Below, piece after piece: positions 21,180 through 36,602 of a stretch of DNA of 64,000 nucleotides (positions are counted from its first letter, which is position 1; each line of letters begins with the position of its first letter). This DNA is from Eriocheir sinensis (taxonomy: Eukaryota > Arthropoda > Malacostraca > Decapoda > Varunidae), in contig NC_066513.1 in assembly GCF_024679095.1 (NCBI RefSeq), positions 6,972,041 to 7,036,040 of the forward strand, written 5' to 3'. Position numbers and translations under genes: made by a program. The notes beneath the pieces are model-generated. The model was not told where the DNA came from. It saw only the letters and a program-made list of their open reading frames with translations, and ran no database searches.

Positions 21180-21602
21180 CTTAACCCGTTTTATACGCCT
21201 CCATGAAAATATACTGTGTGTGTGTTCATATAATCTAACATGGAAGAAGAAAGGGAGGAGGAGAGTGATAGAGTGAGAGATAAGGCTAAAGATAAGAGGG
21301 TGTGAGGAAGGAGGAAACAAGGGAAATGAGTGGAAGAAATGGGGCGGGAAAAGAAAAGGGAGAGGGAAGGAGGGTCAGGTAAAGATTAGGAGAGAGGGGG
21401 AGAGAAAAGGTGTGAGTGGGAGGGAAGGAGATTAAAAAAAAAGAAAAACTGGGAGGGAGGGGAAAGCAAAAGAAGAAAGAAATGAGAAGGAGGGAGAAAA
21501 ATACGGGGACAGAGAGGGAGAAGAAAGAAAGTGGGGGAGGAGTGAACCAGGGAAAAGCCTCACGGCACAATAGGCCGCTACGGAAGAAAAAAGAATAGGT
21601 GG
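21180..21602. repeat. Purine-rich low-complexity tract
   Basis: GGAAGGAGG/GAGAGA-rich plus strand from about 21241 to 21600, with no gene. It may be a decayed (GGA)n/(GA)n expansion. ORFs here are compositional. Confidence 0.7.
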
Positions 21603-21703
21603 GTGACGTAGGTGCTTATTTAGGTGTGTTCCGACTTACGTAAAAAATCGGGTTACAACACGTCGTTAGAAACGGAACTCCGTCGTAAGTCGAGGACCTC
21701 CTG
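21603..21703. mobile_element. Tigger-type right end (fragment)
   Basis: Ends gtcgaggacctcctg followed by TA at 21704. The reverse complement starts CAGGAGGTCCTCGACTTACG, a typical Tigger/mariner-like end. The left end is not visible. Confidence 0.55.
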
Positions 21704-21818
21704 TACTCTTAAACACTTTCTACACTCTTAAATCTACATAATTTTAATAATATATAAAATTCTATATTTTTTATATTGTTTTCATTTTTTTAGGCTAGAA
21801 AATGCTTATTTTACCGCA

Positions 21819-21828
<10 letters not shown>

Positions 21829-21907
<79 letters not shown>
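21829..21907. repeat. (AT)n microsatellite
   Basis: AT dinucleotide run of about 80 bp with one interruption. Confidence 0.95.
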
Positions 21908-22019
21908 CAGTCACTCGCTCATGGGTCTCACCCATCGCGTTTCGCGTCATGTCAACTAATTGTGACCCTCCCGCTTATACGCTGGCCCCAGTTTCCGTGA
22001 TACGTGGATGCATTGACGC

Positions 22020-22130
22020 TAAATAGGAAGGCAGAGGAGGAGGAAGGAGGAGAGGAGGAGGAAGGCAGAGAGGAGGGAGGAGGAGGCAGAGAGGAGGGGG
22101 AAGGGAGAGAGGAGGAGGCGGGCAATGGAG
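22020..22130. repeat. (GGA)n-rich tract
   Basis: aggaggaggaaggagg-type low complexity between an (AT)n region and a Harbinger element. Confidence 0.8.
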
Positions 22131-22135
22131 CGTTA

Positions 22136-22760
22136 AGGCCGTGTCACACTAGCACTTTTTCCGCCGATTAATGCCATTTCCGTCGATTTTTCATCGTTCC
22201 ATGAACTTATCGCATGAATTTGTCAGACGATCAGGATCGCTTCCTGCAAATTTCCGCCTTTGTTTACATTTCCAAGACCAAGACCGAGACTTTCCGCGTG
22301 GCTTCAACCTGTCTCAAACGCTCTCCTGCAGTGACAGCCTTCCTCATCCTGGTGTCACTTCTGGCAATGAGAGGTGTCACTAACTCCAGAAGTCTGTGGT
22401 ACTGGCTCTTGTCCAACCTGATCCAATTCTTCAGAGTCTCATGATCCTCTAAACTCAGCTCTTTTAACAGCCTGTGGTACACACTTTCTCTTTCCCGACG
22501 AGCCAACCATGAGCGCATCCATGCATGCTTTTTGGCTTGTTTAGCTCGTCTAAGTCTCACAATACACAGTATTAGGTTCAGAGCAGCGTATCTTTGCCGC
22601 AGCGTGGACTCCATGTTTGTTTACATTCCCATGGTCTGTGCCGACGGAAAGTTTCAGACGAAACACCGTTTGTGTGTGACAGGCCGCAGCCAAGATATCG
22701 ACGATTTTCAGAAAAACGACGGAAAAAGTTGACGGAAAAAGTGCTAGTGTGACACCGCCT
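22136..22760 (-). mobile_element. PIF/Harbinger element, internally deleted
   Basis: A 625-bp element with inverted ends AGGCCGTGTCACACTAGCAC and AGGCGGTGTCACACTAGCAC (right end, complemented), flanked by TTA (22133-22135 and 22761-22763). It retains a piece of a Harbinger transposase on the minus strand (22264-22614), which ties the ends to this superfamily directly. Confidence 0.87.
22264..22614 (-). pseudogene. Harbinger transposase N-terminal remnant
   Basis: Reading of 116 residues starting MESTLRQRYAALNLILCIVR. The central part WMRSWLARRERESVYHRLLK, ELSLEDHETLKNWIRLDKSQ and LLELVTPLIARSDTRMRKAV is the conserved leader of HARBI1-like nucleases (W-x-WL-R-ER---Y--L--EL---D---F-N--R-), just before the DDE domain. 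The catalytic domain is absent; the reading ends in the inverted-repeat region. ATG at 22612-22614 is a plausible start. This is a deletion derivative that cannot act as a nuclease, though it might bind partner proteins (inference). Confidence 0.8.
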
Positions 22761-23067
22761 TTAGGTTGCTCCTGAGTGACGTCACGGTTAGACTGTTACG
22801 TCATGCTTTCCTATTGGCCAGCAGCTCACTCAGGGACGACTGCTATTGGTCGAGATTTTCTCATAGCAACATTATCCTAAAAAAAAAAATTCACGCGCCG
22901 CCACACTGCAGTGTTGCCAGATTGGGCGACTCATCGCAAATTGGGCTACTTTTGAGAACGAAAAACATGTTTTATATGACGTGTCAGAGGTGACTTCCCA
23001 AATGCATATTTTCCCATAGGGTTATAGTCCCGCTGTCATGTTTTCAAGATCGCGTCGAAGTCCGAAC

Positions 23068-23322
<255 letters not shown>

Positions 23323-24370
23323 TATATGACGCCAGCGGCATCAATGTCGTTAAGGGGTTATACGTCATCACTTTTGACCTGCCCACCCTCCTGGTAGCAG
23401 CAGGCATCCACCCAAGGTCTTGGTTCACCCCACACAACAACCAGCAGTCAGTTGAGGATGGAGAGTAACATTCTGGAAGCGGACGCCAGGGACCTCACAG
23501 GGACACAGTCCTAGTTTCAGATATGAAGGAGTTTCGTGCCTGCTTTGTCCCAAAGATATAGCGCTAAACTTGAGAACCATGAAACTCGGGGTATTAAAAA
23601 CACTGAAAAAGCGCCACCAGATTTGACGACTTTTTCCCAAAAAATGTCACAGAAAATCACCCTGCATCTTATAAGGTCAAGGTTCAGCTTTGGGTTACTG
23701 ACTAGTGAAGTTTTAGTACTGCAATGGCACTTAAATAAAACCACAAGCCTCTCTGGAAATGTAAACAAGACGGCGATCACTTCTTCACCAACATTGGCAA
23801 CTCTTTTCTAAAGTAACAATGTATAACAGTAGTATTTGCTGCTACTTCATGTAAAATAACACCAGTCAGGAAGAAAATTATGTAACGACGCTTAACCATG
23901 CTTGTACCTAAACAAACTAGCGGACAGTTGTACACCAAAACTGATGAAACGCGCAAGACACAATTTCTTTTGTTATAAAAGTGTACAAAATATTTCAACA
24001 AAAAATATGATATAGAGAATAAATAAAAATTATTTTCACACTTCCTAATGTTTTAAAAATGTAGTAAAATATTACAACAACTAGAATTACAATGTAAAAT
24101 AATAATACAAAAAATATGGTGTAGAAACTTTATACCTGTTACCCCTCATACAATGTCGCTGCCTACACCATGTCTGCTTATGTCTCAAAGCATTACTCTC
24201 GAGTCTCTAATAAGGACCAGTTCTGTAGGTCCCAGCAAATATTCAGGGTTTTAAATTTAGAATAGTGGGATTTAATAAGGATCTGAATACATATGAAACT
24301 TTGAAAATGACCTGATAGTGGGGAGGGCTACAAATGTTAGGCGAAAAATCTTCACACACTCGTAGTTTAA

Positions 24371-25557
24371 CCCTGCGTTAGTCCCCTGGGGTGTTTTGCC
24401 ACCCCATTTTTGCTTAAGTGCTCGTAATTCCTAGTTGAGAACTTATTTCTGTTTCTCCTTCCAAGTACTCTTCTGACTCTTCGAGGGTGTATCACAGGTA
24501 GACTGGCACACTTGTGGCTCAGTTTTCTTGGGAGGTAGACGTTGCTTTGACCTTCTGGGGTGTTCAGTCACCCCACCAGACTAACGGAGGTATCTTTTTA
24601 TGATTTATGTATTTTGCATATTATGTTATTTTTTAATGTTGATATTCACGATGGATATTACAAAAATCACAAAAACTGGTGTATCCTGTGGGTATTTTCA
24701 AAATAAATGTGACCTGAATCGAAGTTTTCGTAATGTTTCTTTAGTTTTATCATTTATTTTATTGCATTATTTTACATTAATTTCAGCCAGCTACAAGTGA
24801 TTCAAACTGTTCAGCAGGGATTGTAGATATATCCTGAACCAGCAGTATGACCATATTTTACATAATGATAACAATATAAACATTTTTGTATTGGGGTGTG
24901 TAAATACCCCAGGGGACTAACCATGTTTGGAAACATCAGCAGACTAACCCTCTCCTCTTATCTCCTTTCCTCCCCTCTTCTCTCCTTCCCTCCCCTCTTC
25001 TCTTCTCTCCTCCCCTCTTCTCTTCTCTCCTCCCCTCTTCTCTTCTCTTCTCTCCTCCCCTCTTCTCTTCTCTCCTCTCCTCTCCTCTCCTCACCTCACC
25101 TCTCTCCTCCTCCTCCTCCTCCTCTCCTCCTCCCCCCTCTCTCTCTCCCCTCCCCTCCCCTCCTCTCCCGTCTCGTCTCGTCTCGTCTCTTCTCTTCTCC
25201 TCTCTTATCCCTCCTCTGTCAATGTCACTACCATAGCAGTCATCAGAGTCACTGTCACTTTGATTCACTCACGGTCTACTTCCGCCTGGAGCAGAGGAAC
25301 TGCTTGACGCGTCACGTGACATGCCAGATGTATTCCGAACAAAAGTGGAAAATGATCTGTGGCCATCGGTAGGCTGCGCGTAGAGACGAATGAGTGTGTG
25401 TACGGATGCCAGATGCCTCCACCATTCTTCTGAGTCAAGAACTGGCGGTATATTTGAAACGTAGGGAGCGTAGAGCGTGATGATTATATATACGATCCCC
25501 GTACGGGTGGGGCATGTGGCAGCGCACTTATAAAAAACGATCGCCGTAATGTAAGGG
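24371..25557. mobile_element. Possible piggyBac-like element 2
   Basis: TTAA-CCCTGCGTTAGTCCC on the left and GTAATGTAAGGG-TTAA on the right. The ends are related only over the first bases. Three internal phrases of the type agtcccctggggtg or ggggtg...caccccacc occur near 24380, 24560 and 24895. A pyrimidine tract (24944-25212) fills the middle. No transposase. Confidence 0.45.
24944..25212. repeat. Pyrimidine-rich (CTCCT/CTTCT) low-complexity tract
   Basis: About 270 bp almost purely C and T with imperfect 5-10 bp units (cccctcttctcttctctcct). The mirror-repeat composition could support triplex DNA. ORFs here are compositional. Confidence 0.92.
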
Positions 25558-25953
25558 TTAAGGCAGCGTGCTTGACTCCGACGGCAGGTAGACATGACCC
25601 GTACATGTCAAAGCACCTTGAAACTCGGGGCGATAATGCGCTAAAGTCGGGATGGTAAGAATTTATGACTCAGTACAAAACTCGGATAGTGCGAAACTTG
25701 GGAGGGTACAGTAATGTTTTTGATAATTTTGTCAAAGGTGAGACTGATACACCTTAAGCAGGTACTCAGCAAATATTGCAATATAAATGGAATTTTTAAA
25801 AAAAAGTCTTAAAAAATTCTACCTTATTTTACAGATCTTTCTTGCAGAAAAGATTTTTAATGAGGAGAACCTTGCAACGATCATTTCATTTCTCTCATTT
25901 ACCAATAAATAAAACAAGAAGAATGATCAACTACATTTTTATCAACAATAGTA

Positions 25954-26127
25954 CAGGTTGAGAATCCCTTATCTGAAATTCTTGGGACCGAAAGTGTTGC
26001 GGATTTCGGATTTTTCCAGATTTTGGAAATTTTGACATTTTTAACAACATCTTTACACCACAGAGCACAGAACACGTGGTAATCATGATGAGTAACGAGT
26101 GAAGGTGTTACTGTGACGACTGCTTGA
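25954..26127. mobile_element. Tigger family B, truncated copy
   Basis: Starts CAGGTTGAGAATCCCTTATC after TA and follows the copy at 13136 to about gttactgtgacgactgct, then diverges. Confidence 0.72.
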
Positions 26128-26404
26128 ATTAAAAATACTTATAAATTGTTTTTCAACTTGAAATATAACTTTGCAAGTAAGAAAAGCCACTTCCTTTATA
26201 AAATGATGAGATATACACTCTTTGAGAGGCATGAAAAGTGTGTGTGGTATGATACATTTTCCCAGCCGCACCGATGCCCAGGACTGCCAGACCTCCCTCC
26301 TCCTTCCTTCCTCTTTATTCATCTTCCTACCTCCTCGTCATCCATTCATCTGTCCATCTCTAGATTTGTCTCTCCATGGAGGGACCATGTGCCTTTGTCG
26401 GGCT

Positions 26405-26638
26405 GACATAGGTGTTAACATTCAACACTCCCTGAACGTGCATGTATGTTCGCAAGAGAGGCATACATAACCGACTCCTATAGTTCTGGGCCTCCTCTTT
26501 CCAATGGTGGTTTTGGTTTTTAGTTGTGATGAATAGTTTTTGAGATACAGAGGTTAAAAGAGAAACCCCTCCCTCCGCTGGCCCGCCCAAGTGCGCCTGG
26601 GGGGATAGTCGCATCCCTCGCCATGCACAACGATAGGG
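26405..26638. mobile_element. piggyBac-type MITE, partial copy 3
   Basis: Retains ctgaacgtgcatgtatgttc and the right end acgatagggTTAA; the left half is missing. Same family as 2562-3393 and 37605-38431. Confidence 0.6.
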
Positions 26639-26642
26639 TTAA

Positions 26643-29275
<2,633 letters not shown>

Positions 29276-30580
29276 ATCAGTAAATACACAAACACACAAA
29301 CAAACAACTGATGAAAATACTGGTAGGAGAATTGGGCTCCCCTTGTCAAGCCAGTGCAAGGAGATAATACATCCTGGTCTTTGCTGTTACTCAGCTGTGC
29401 GTCCATGCTTGTGTAAAGTGGTTATTTTCTGCTCCACACTCTAATTTCTTCCCTCTCCTGCACTTCTCCCCACAAGCTTATCTACCCATCAGTAATAAAA
29501 TAAGGAAGTAATATTCAGTGAATACATGATCAACATGGCACTGTATTTTCTTGTAGGTTTATGTATCCACCTTAAAATTATCAGTGAATTTATTTTTTTC
29601 TGTGTGTGCCATTTAATTTCCCTTATAATGATATACAATACATGATGATTATGTTTAGTTTAATAGCTTAAATCGAGGTATATTCAGTAAAGGCGTTTCA
29701 AAATTGGTGAGCGGCGTTTTCAGATATGTTGTGAGCCGCACTCTTGGCCCGCCTGCAGCGAAGGGGTTAACTAAACTAGTCACACCACACCAAACAAAGA
29801 TGCCAGCTTCCAATTTCTGCAAGCTATGTCACTCATGTGAAGGAGTTTCACATAATTGTACCTATAATTTGTGAATAAAACAATGCAGGACACACGTAAA
29901 GAACACCTGCTAAGCATGCACATTTAAATTTACCCTAAAGGATGTTAAATGGCCTTTAAAAACAACTGTTTATGCTCAGACTGATATAATAGTTTATCAT
30001 GACAAAGGTCTAGGCTTCAGCTTTCCTTAGAACAAGTAGCTAATTAAAAAAAAAAAATTTGAGTGTAAACTCATATAACAATAGCTTCAAGAAAACGGAA
30101 AATGCATAATGGATAAGTAATATCAAGATGCTATGGGGAGTCAACAAACATGAGAATCATGCAGAAAAAGGGGGAAATGAAACAGGAGAAACACAAAATG
30201 CCAAAAATACAAGTTAAGAGACTTGAAATGGATAGTAAAAATATATTATATAAAGACTTTTCTAGGAAAGTAAATAATATAATGATAATGGGAATTGTTT
30301 TGGGACACCAATCAAAGGGAAGACAACAGTGAGGAGAGAATCATTGAATAGGCGCCAACAAGTGATGGGATGCTTGTGAGAGGGAAAACAAGGGAGTGAA
30401 GGAAATATAACAGCAGCTAATGAATTACAGAACTATAGGGAAAGAAATTATGAACTTTCTTAGAGTAAAATAAATTTGCGAACAAGGTACGGTGATTAGA
30501 GTAACATAAAACCTTGCATATTTTATATAATGATAAGCATTCCACACATAAATAATTAGAAATAATAGTATTAAACATAC
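29276..30580. other. Intron sequence upstream of the 6.2-kb exon, downstream of exon B
   Basis: AT-rich, no coding. Includes a possible piggyBac-type right end at about 29745-29772 (cagcgaaggggttaac) and otherwise nothing recognisable. Confidence 0.5.
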
Positions 30581-30642
30581 CTTACTGGAAGAATTCTCAT
30601 TTTTACTGTTGATCTTTGGCAAGGATGTAGTTTTCGACTTAG
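30581..30642 (-). CDS. Host gene exon B (short internal exon)
   Basis: Short coding exon of 62 nt on the minus strand. The acceptor is tattttcttctttcag and the donor is AGTAAG/gtatgt, both close to consensus. Its first two bases (CT) complete the Gly/Ala-type codon left open by the exon at 46272-46443 (G plus CT gives Ala), and it ends exactly on a codon boundary. The peptide is AKSKTTSLPKINSKNENSSSK, which is Ser/Lys/Asn-rich and low complexity, like the other two exons. The repeated LPKI/LPKL-type motif in exons A and B suggests related linear motifs (inference). It lies in non-transposon AT-rich DNA. It could be a cassette exon because both flanking exons are separated from it by more than 15 kb. 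Confidence 0.62.
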
Positions 30643-30664
30643 CTGAAAGAAGAAAATACAATCA

Positions 30665-30768
30665 ACTTGATGGTGATGGTGAGGTAAGGTGGGGTTAAGT
30701 GTACAGGAGCTGCCTTGTATAGGCCAACCGGCCTCTTGCAGACTCCGTACGTTCTTATGTTATTAGCA
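30665..30768. repeat. SINE/LINE-tail-like repeat
   Basis: Phrase taggccaaccggcctcttgc followed by agactccgtacgttcttatg. The complement of the same phrase is at 43409-43455. The ttcttatgtt ending looks like the 3' tail of a common decapod retroposon (from memory). Confidence 0.5.
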
Positions 30769-31869
30769 TAATAATTGTCGTTCATTTCCCCTGGTGCCAG
30801 AGAAAGCTTGACAATTGTGAATTTGCCAAATGTGAATATTTAAAACGAGAAAAAACAAAAAAACTTACCTTTTTTTTTTGCGTATTTATAACTTAAATCC
30901 TCATTCTTTTTCATCATATTACACTCAACAGACAGTAGTGGAAGAGACCAGAAAAAATGAGAAGTGGTTTGCAACATGTAATCACATTCAACAGGACTTG
31001 ATCATGACTGTTTGAAAAGTTTCGTCAGCTGTCACTACACCATCAACATGGCAGGTGAATAGCTGAGAAGCAGGATTTAAATATGATAGTTTCATAAACT
31101 ATTGGTTGGGAAACACACTGAGAACAGTTAGAAAGCATTTAACAGGGGGGGGGAGAGATTTGTAAAATGCAAGAGTATGGTTGCCAAACATGATTTAGTG
31201 CTTCCTAGGGGTAAATAATCATCAAATGGCAGAATATGGTTGCCACATGAAGATTAAAGTAGCAATTGATTGTGTTTGCCAAAAGGTAATTTGCCATATA
31301 AGAATGCACCAAATGTGAAACAACTGTACAAAAAATGGTAAAGGGAAAAGCCTCCTCACTGAAATAGGACTCATGACACTGACACACTGCATACAGCTAA
31401 GATTTCCAAATCCTAATGTCTGTTAAAACCATCAACATTAGATTTCCCCTCCCCAGGATAAGATGTCAAAAAAAAAGTCATTTGACCATTTTGATTTGTG
31501 TTCTAGGAAAATAAAAGTAGACCAAGTATAATATATTGCGATATAATCTTAGGAGGAGGGAAGTAGAGAGAAGCCAAAAGGTTTGTATATTTAGGAATGT
31601 CAACATATTGGAATATGGCAGAAGTGAGGGGTAGTGAAGGAAAGAGGTTATGAGGTTAACTGAAAGAAAAAGAAGTAAAAATGCAAACATGGATGTAAAG
31701 TACATTGTTGCTAAGAAAAGCTTACTCCTGAATGATGAAATTCTATGCACTCAGATTTGAGTACATACAGTGCTCGTCATTAATATTGTCGGAGGCCGCT
31801 TCCCGCTGCGTGGGGTAATATAAACATGATACTATGTATGTCCAAAGAAACTTATTTATCTTACAACTA
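30769..31869. other. Intron sequence between exons A and B
   Basis: AT-rich DNA without genes or transposon ends that I can support. The Leu/Phe-rich ORF at 31478-31750 is compositional. Confidence 0.5.
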
Positions 31870-33000
<1,131 letters not shown>

Positions 33001-33024
33001 ATGAAATATGTTGTATATCCCCGG

Positions 33025-33950
33025 CATAGGCGGATCCAGGGGGGGGGCCACGGGGCCATGGCCCCCCCCAAACGCTCTGAGAGTATGTTTTGGCCCCCCC
33101 CAAAGAAATTCGTTACAGATACTGTCAGCCTCCCTCAATCATATACATATCATGTAGAACTCGATAGTCGATACTGCATCGCTCTACTACATAAAACAAA
33201 ATCCAATTCCATGGCCTCAATGCACAAGCGAATCGGAATTAAGCGCTGAGAAGGAAGGCCTCTTCGGCCAATCAGCGATTAGGGAAAATACCAAGGTTGA
33301 GCTTCAGCAAGGACTTCTAAATATAGAATTTACTCAGGGCGTGCGCTGTCGAATCTTTAGCCCATAAAACTCGGGCTGGGGTCTATTGTCACTCTCCCAG
33401 CATGAAGCGATACTGCAAATTTTTGGAAAAATAGGTGTTGTTCACCAATGCCCTGTGTGGTAATTTCAAACGAAAACATAATAGTTTTTACTGCTATCTC
33501 ATCGCCAATCCTTCCTCCTCTGCTCCTCATGATGAAAGATATTGGAAGTGTCTAGGTTGAACCACGGCAGAGATATGATGTTGGGAAGAGGTACCATTTT
33601 CGCCAGTCCGAGCGCACTTGTTCGTCGCGGTGCTGTTGACCTGGGCCTTGGTCTCCTGCCTCGCGCCATCACACAGTACGTAGGCATCCTTTCCTACCAG
33701 CTCAATTATTCATATTAGGCTACATATTTCGTATGTTTGACTCTCATAAAAAATACGATGTGATTATTGTGATTCTTATATGTTATATATTAATATATGC
33801 TTAATAAAGACCAAAAGTATTCTGGATCTAATTCTTGAGTTATGCCCCTGAAAAGCACAATGCAATCCGATGTGACTTAATTCCATGTGTACAGTCCGTC
33901 GTCGATGAACAGTTGGCCCCCCCCAAAACTCAAGGCTGGATCCGCCCTTG
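33025..33950. mobile_element. hAT-type MITE with perfect 8-bp duplication
   Basis: A 926-bp element with inverted ends CATAGGCGGATCCAG and CAAGGGCGGATCCAG (right end complemented), flanked by ATCCCCGG at 33017-33024 and 33951-33958. Eight-bp duplication and CA(R)GGGCGG ends fit hAT. C/G-rich runs lie just inside both ends. No transposase; non-autonomous. An end-like remnant is at 5014. Confidence 0.82.
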
Positions 33951-33999
33951 ATCCCCGGTGCATAAATTGGTAACCTTTGAAATTTCATACGCGAGGGAA

Positions 34000-35890
34000 G
34001 CAGTGCAGAGAAAAAAGATTACGTTCAGATTGGAAAAAAATTTTCAACCAGAAATATTGATAACTCTGTAATACAGGAAATTACTATTAAATGTCGTGAA
34101 ATCTGTGAACATGGCTCGGTGTTACGTGGAGATTGTGCTACCTGCCTGGTTAAGCTATATAATGGTTTAGCTAAAGATGAATATAATATCCTCTGTCCTC
34201 TGATTGAAAAGGAGATAGTGTTGAGAGATCATGCACTTTGGTTTAATGCGGAAATACTGTGGGCAAAAAGAGAGAAGAAGAAAAAAGAAAGACTGTGGCG
34301 TAGGCAAAAAACAGATGAGGCAAGAAACAAAGAAAATCGACTTGTGATAAAACGGAAAAGAGAATACTATCGGAATAAGGTTGTGGAGGCAGGGCCTAAC
34401 ATCATTAAATTATATAAGGTGCTTGACAGTTTGACTGGAAACAGAAAGGTTAACAAGCTTCCGGATGGTTTGTCGGATGAAGTGCTGGCAAATAAGTTTT
34501 TAGACTTTTTTGACAAGAAAATTGAGAGAGTTATCATGAACTTTAGAGGCGACCGCGGTTACCATGGATCTGCTGTCGAAACTCCAGTCCCTGAAATAAA
34601 GTTAACAAGCTTTCAACAAGTGGATGTGGCTGTAGTGAAAACTATCATACACAAGGTGAAACTGACATACTGTAATAACGATCCCTTGCCGATAAGTGAC
34701 ATCATTAAGAGTGAAAACTTTAGTGATTTCATAAATATTATGACTGTGACGGTTAACACTAGTATTGAAAACAAGACTTTCCATGAGAGTGAGAAAGCAT
34801 TGATCGTGAAACCTATCGTTAAAGGTAAACTGGACCCACAGTGTTTAAGTTCCTTTAGACCAGTATCCAACTTGACGTTTCTATCTAAGATACTTGAAAA
34901 TGTGATCTTAAATCAGCTAATGGAGCATTTGCTAGTGGTGCAGGCTTTACCGGATAATCAATCTGCCTACAAGAGGCTTTACTCAACTGAAACTACTCTC
35001 TGTTCGGTGGTAAACAATTTGCTTGTGCTTATGGATGAAGGGAAGTGTGGTGTTCTGATTTTGTTAGACTTGAGTGCTGCGTTTGACACGTTGGAGCACA
35101 GTCTATTGCTTCAGGATTGTAATAATATTGGAATTGAGGGTGGCGCGCTGGATTATCTGAGGAGTTACCTTGAGAACAGAACTTACTGTGTGCAAATAGG
35201 TAAATCGTTCTCTACTCATAAACTTTTGCAAAGAGGAGTCCCCCAGGGAAGTGTACTGGGTCCAATTTTATTCTGTGTTTATACTATCGGTCTTTCACAT
35301 TTGCTAAGAAGGCATGAAGTTGACTTTAAACTGTATGCTGATGGTACACAGTTATATTTGTTGCTGAGTGAAGTGGAAAACACTGAAGATAAGCTGAGCA
35401 GAATTATGGATGATGTTGGGAAATGGATGAATTCTAAACAACTGAAGCTGAACGAGGATAAAACTGAATGGTTGATTGTCAGGAAGAACAAGGATCTCAG
35501 GAGGCTAGATATTTCCACTCTTCGGATAAAAGATGACACTAAAACTGTAAAAAAGTCAGTCAAAGATTTAGGTGTGATACTTGACTGCACTCTACCATTC
35601 AAAGAACAGATCAATCAGGTGGTGAGAATAGCAGGCTACCATCTCAGAAATATTTCATTTGTCAAGAAATACCTGGATGATAAGACTATGAAGATGCTTA
35701 TATATGTAACTAGTAAGCTGGATTATTGTAACTCACTTTATTATGGCCTTCCTAAATATCTGCTGAAGAAACTACAACTTGTTATGAACAGAGCTGCAAG
35801 GCTAATAAAGGGTCTGCCCCCCGTAAGAGAATAACACCTGCACTTATAGACTTGCATTGGCTACCCATTAAGGCACGAATAGTCTACTCA
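34000..35890 (+). mobile_element. CR1/L2-like LINE, RT part
   Basis: Plus-strand element containing the RT ORF (34119-35834) and, after a frameshift at about 35825, ITPALIDLHWLPIKARIVY, which completes the C-terminus. The endonuclease is absent upstream because the copy is 5'-truncated or joined to other DNA near 33960. It ends near 35900, where the mariner-like phrase gggtgcgtcttgtatggcgg begins. Confidence 0.82.
34119..35834 (+). pseudogene. CR1/L2-like reverse transcriptase with altered catalytic box
   Basis: Open reading of 571 codons, the longest LINE ORF here. Order: a Lys-rich linker after the missing endonuclease (residues about 45-110), SSFRPVSNLTFLSKILENVI (RT start), ILLDLSAAFDTLEHSLLL (first catalytic Asp), RGVPQGSVLGPILFCVYT, LYADGTQLY, and SKLDYCNSLYYGLP / NRAARLIKGLP at the C-terminus. 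The catalytic YADD is YADG (GGT at 35343-35345 instead of GAT or GAC), which should abolish polymerase activity. The start is not defined: the reading may extend upstream of 34119 as a fragment. The missing endonuclease and later frameshift make it a pseudogene despite its long frame. Confidence 0.85.
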
Positions 35891-35934
35891 AACAGCAGCT
35901 CAAACACTGAGATGTTTTTTTTCCAAATATATCT

Positions 35935-35992
35935 TGCCAAATTATGGGTGTGTCTTATACTCGGGTGCGTCTTGTATGGCGGGAAATACGAT
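35935..35992. mobile_element. Mariner-like end (fragment)
   Basis: gggtgtgtcttatactcggg then gtcttgtatggcgggaaata. The complement begins TATTTCCCGCCATACAAGAC, a type of end found in mariner-like MITEs. It is an isolated end. Confidence 0.45.
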
Positions 35993-35994
35993 AC

Positions 35995-36602
35995 TTCACC
36001 CCAAGAAAGCTCTTAAGTCATTATACTTAGCTCTACTGTAATTTCTTCTTTTCTCTTTATGGTTTTCTAATCCAATCTCTTCACATTCTTGATCAATTTC
36101 TATTTGTAATACTCCATAGCCACTTCTTCCCAGTGGGCACTCGTGTTGCACTTCACTTAACAAGTCTGTTCCTTTAGTGAAAATAAGTCCAAACTTGCAA
36201 GTTGATCCTCTCCTCTAAACCTCATCTCTTCCTTCACCCATTGTGTCATGAGGTTTTCTGTGGCCAATTTTAACACTTTAGCTCCCCATGTATTTTCTTC
36301 ACCTTCCACTTCAAACCTTTCCCATTTGACATTTTTACAGTTGAAGTCCCTTGCTAAAATTACATTGTTACTATTTCTATTCATATCCTTTAATGCTTTA
36401 CTTGTACCTTCTAACAGGTTGTTATAAATTTTATTAGTCCAGCTTGCTGTGTGTGGGAGCACATACTTAATTTTTTTCTATATCTTTTAGTTTTCCACTC
36501 CGACTTATAATCATCTCGGTTGCTGTTTGTGACTAACTTTAGCTTAATCGGTCTATTTTTCCCTTCCTCATATTTTCCTAGTCTTGTCACCTTGTCCACC
36601 AT
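35995..36602 (-). pseudogene. CR1-like LINE endonuclease piece, inverted 5' part
   Basis: The minus-strand reading NNVILARDFNCKNVKWERFE, then LATENLMTQWVKEEMRFRGE and LASLDLFSLKEQ, matches the endonuclease of the LINE at 49018-49732 (MGDFNCKEVE, MEHVLTQWIKEHTRLGKDSK, RLDLFFCKE). It points away from the adjoining 3' part of the same family at 36603-37022. The catalytic GDFN reads RDFN. Confidence 0.78.

Larger units (their letters stand above)
23528..25711 (-). mobile_element. Tigger-type element family A, degenerate copy 5
   Basis: The left part agcgctaaacttgagaacca matches the start of copy 1 after a few bases; the right end reads gcgaaacttgggagggtacag followed by TA. The first 13 bases of the left end are lost. 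Carries a TTAA-flanked insert (24371-25557). Confidence 0.6.

Noticed and set aside
24896..25372. Leu/Ser/Pro-rich ORF and its Arg/Glu-rich antisense
   Set aside because: Compositional effect of a CT-rich low-complexity tract.
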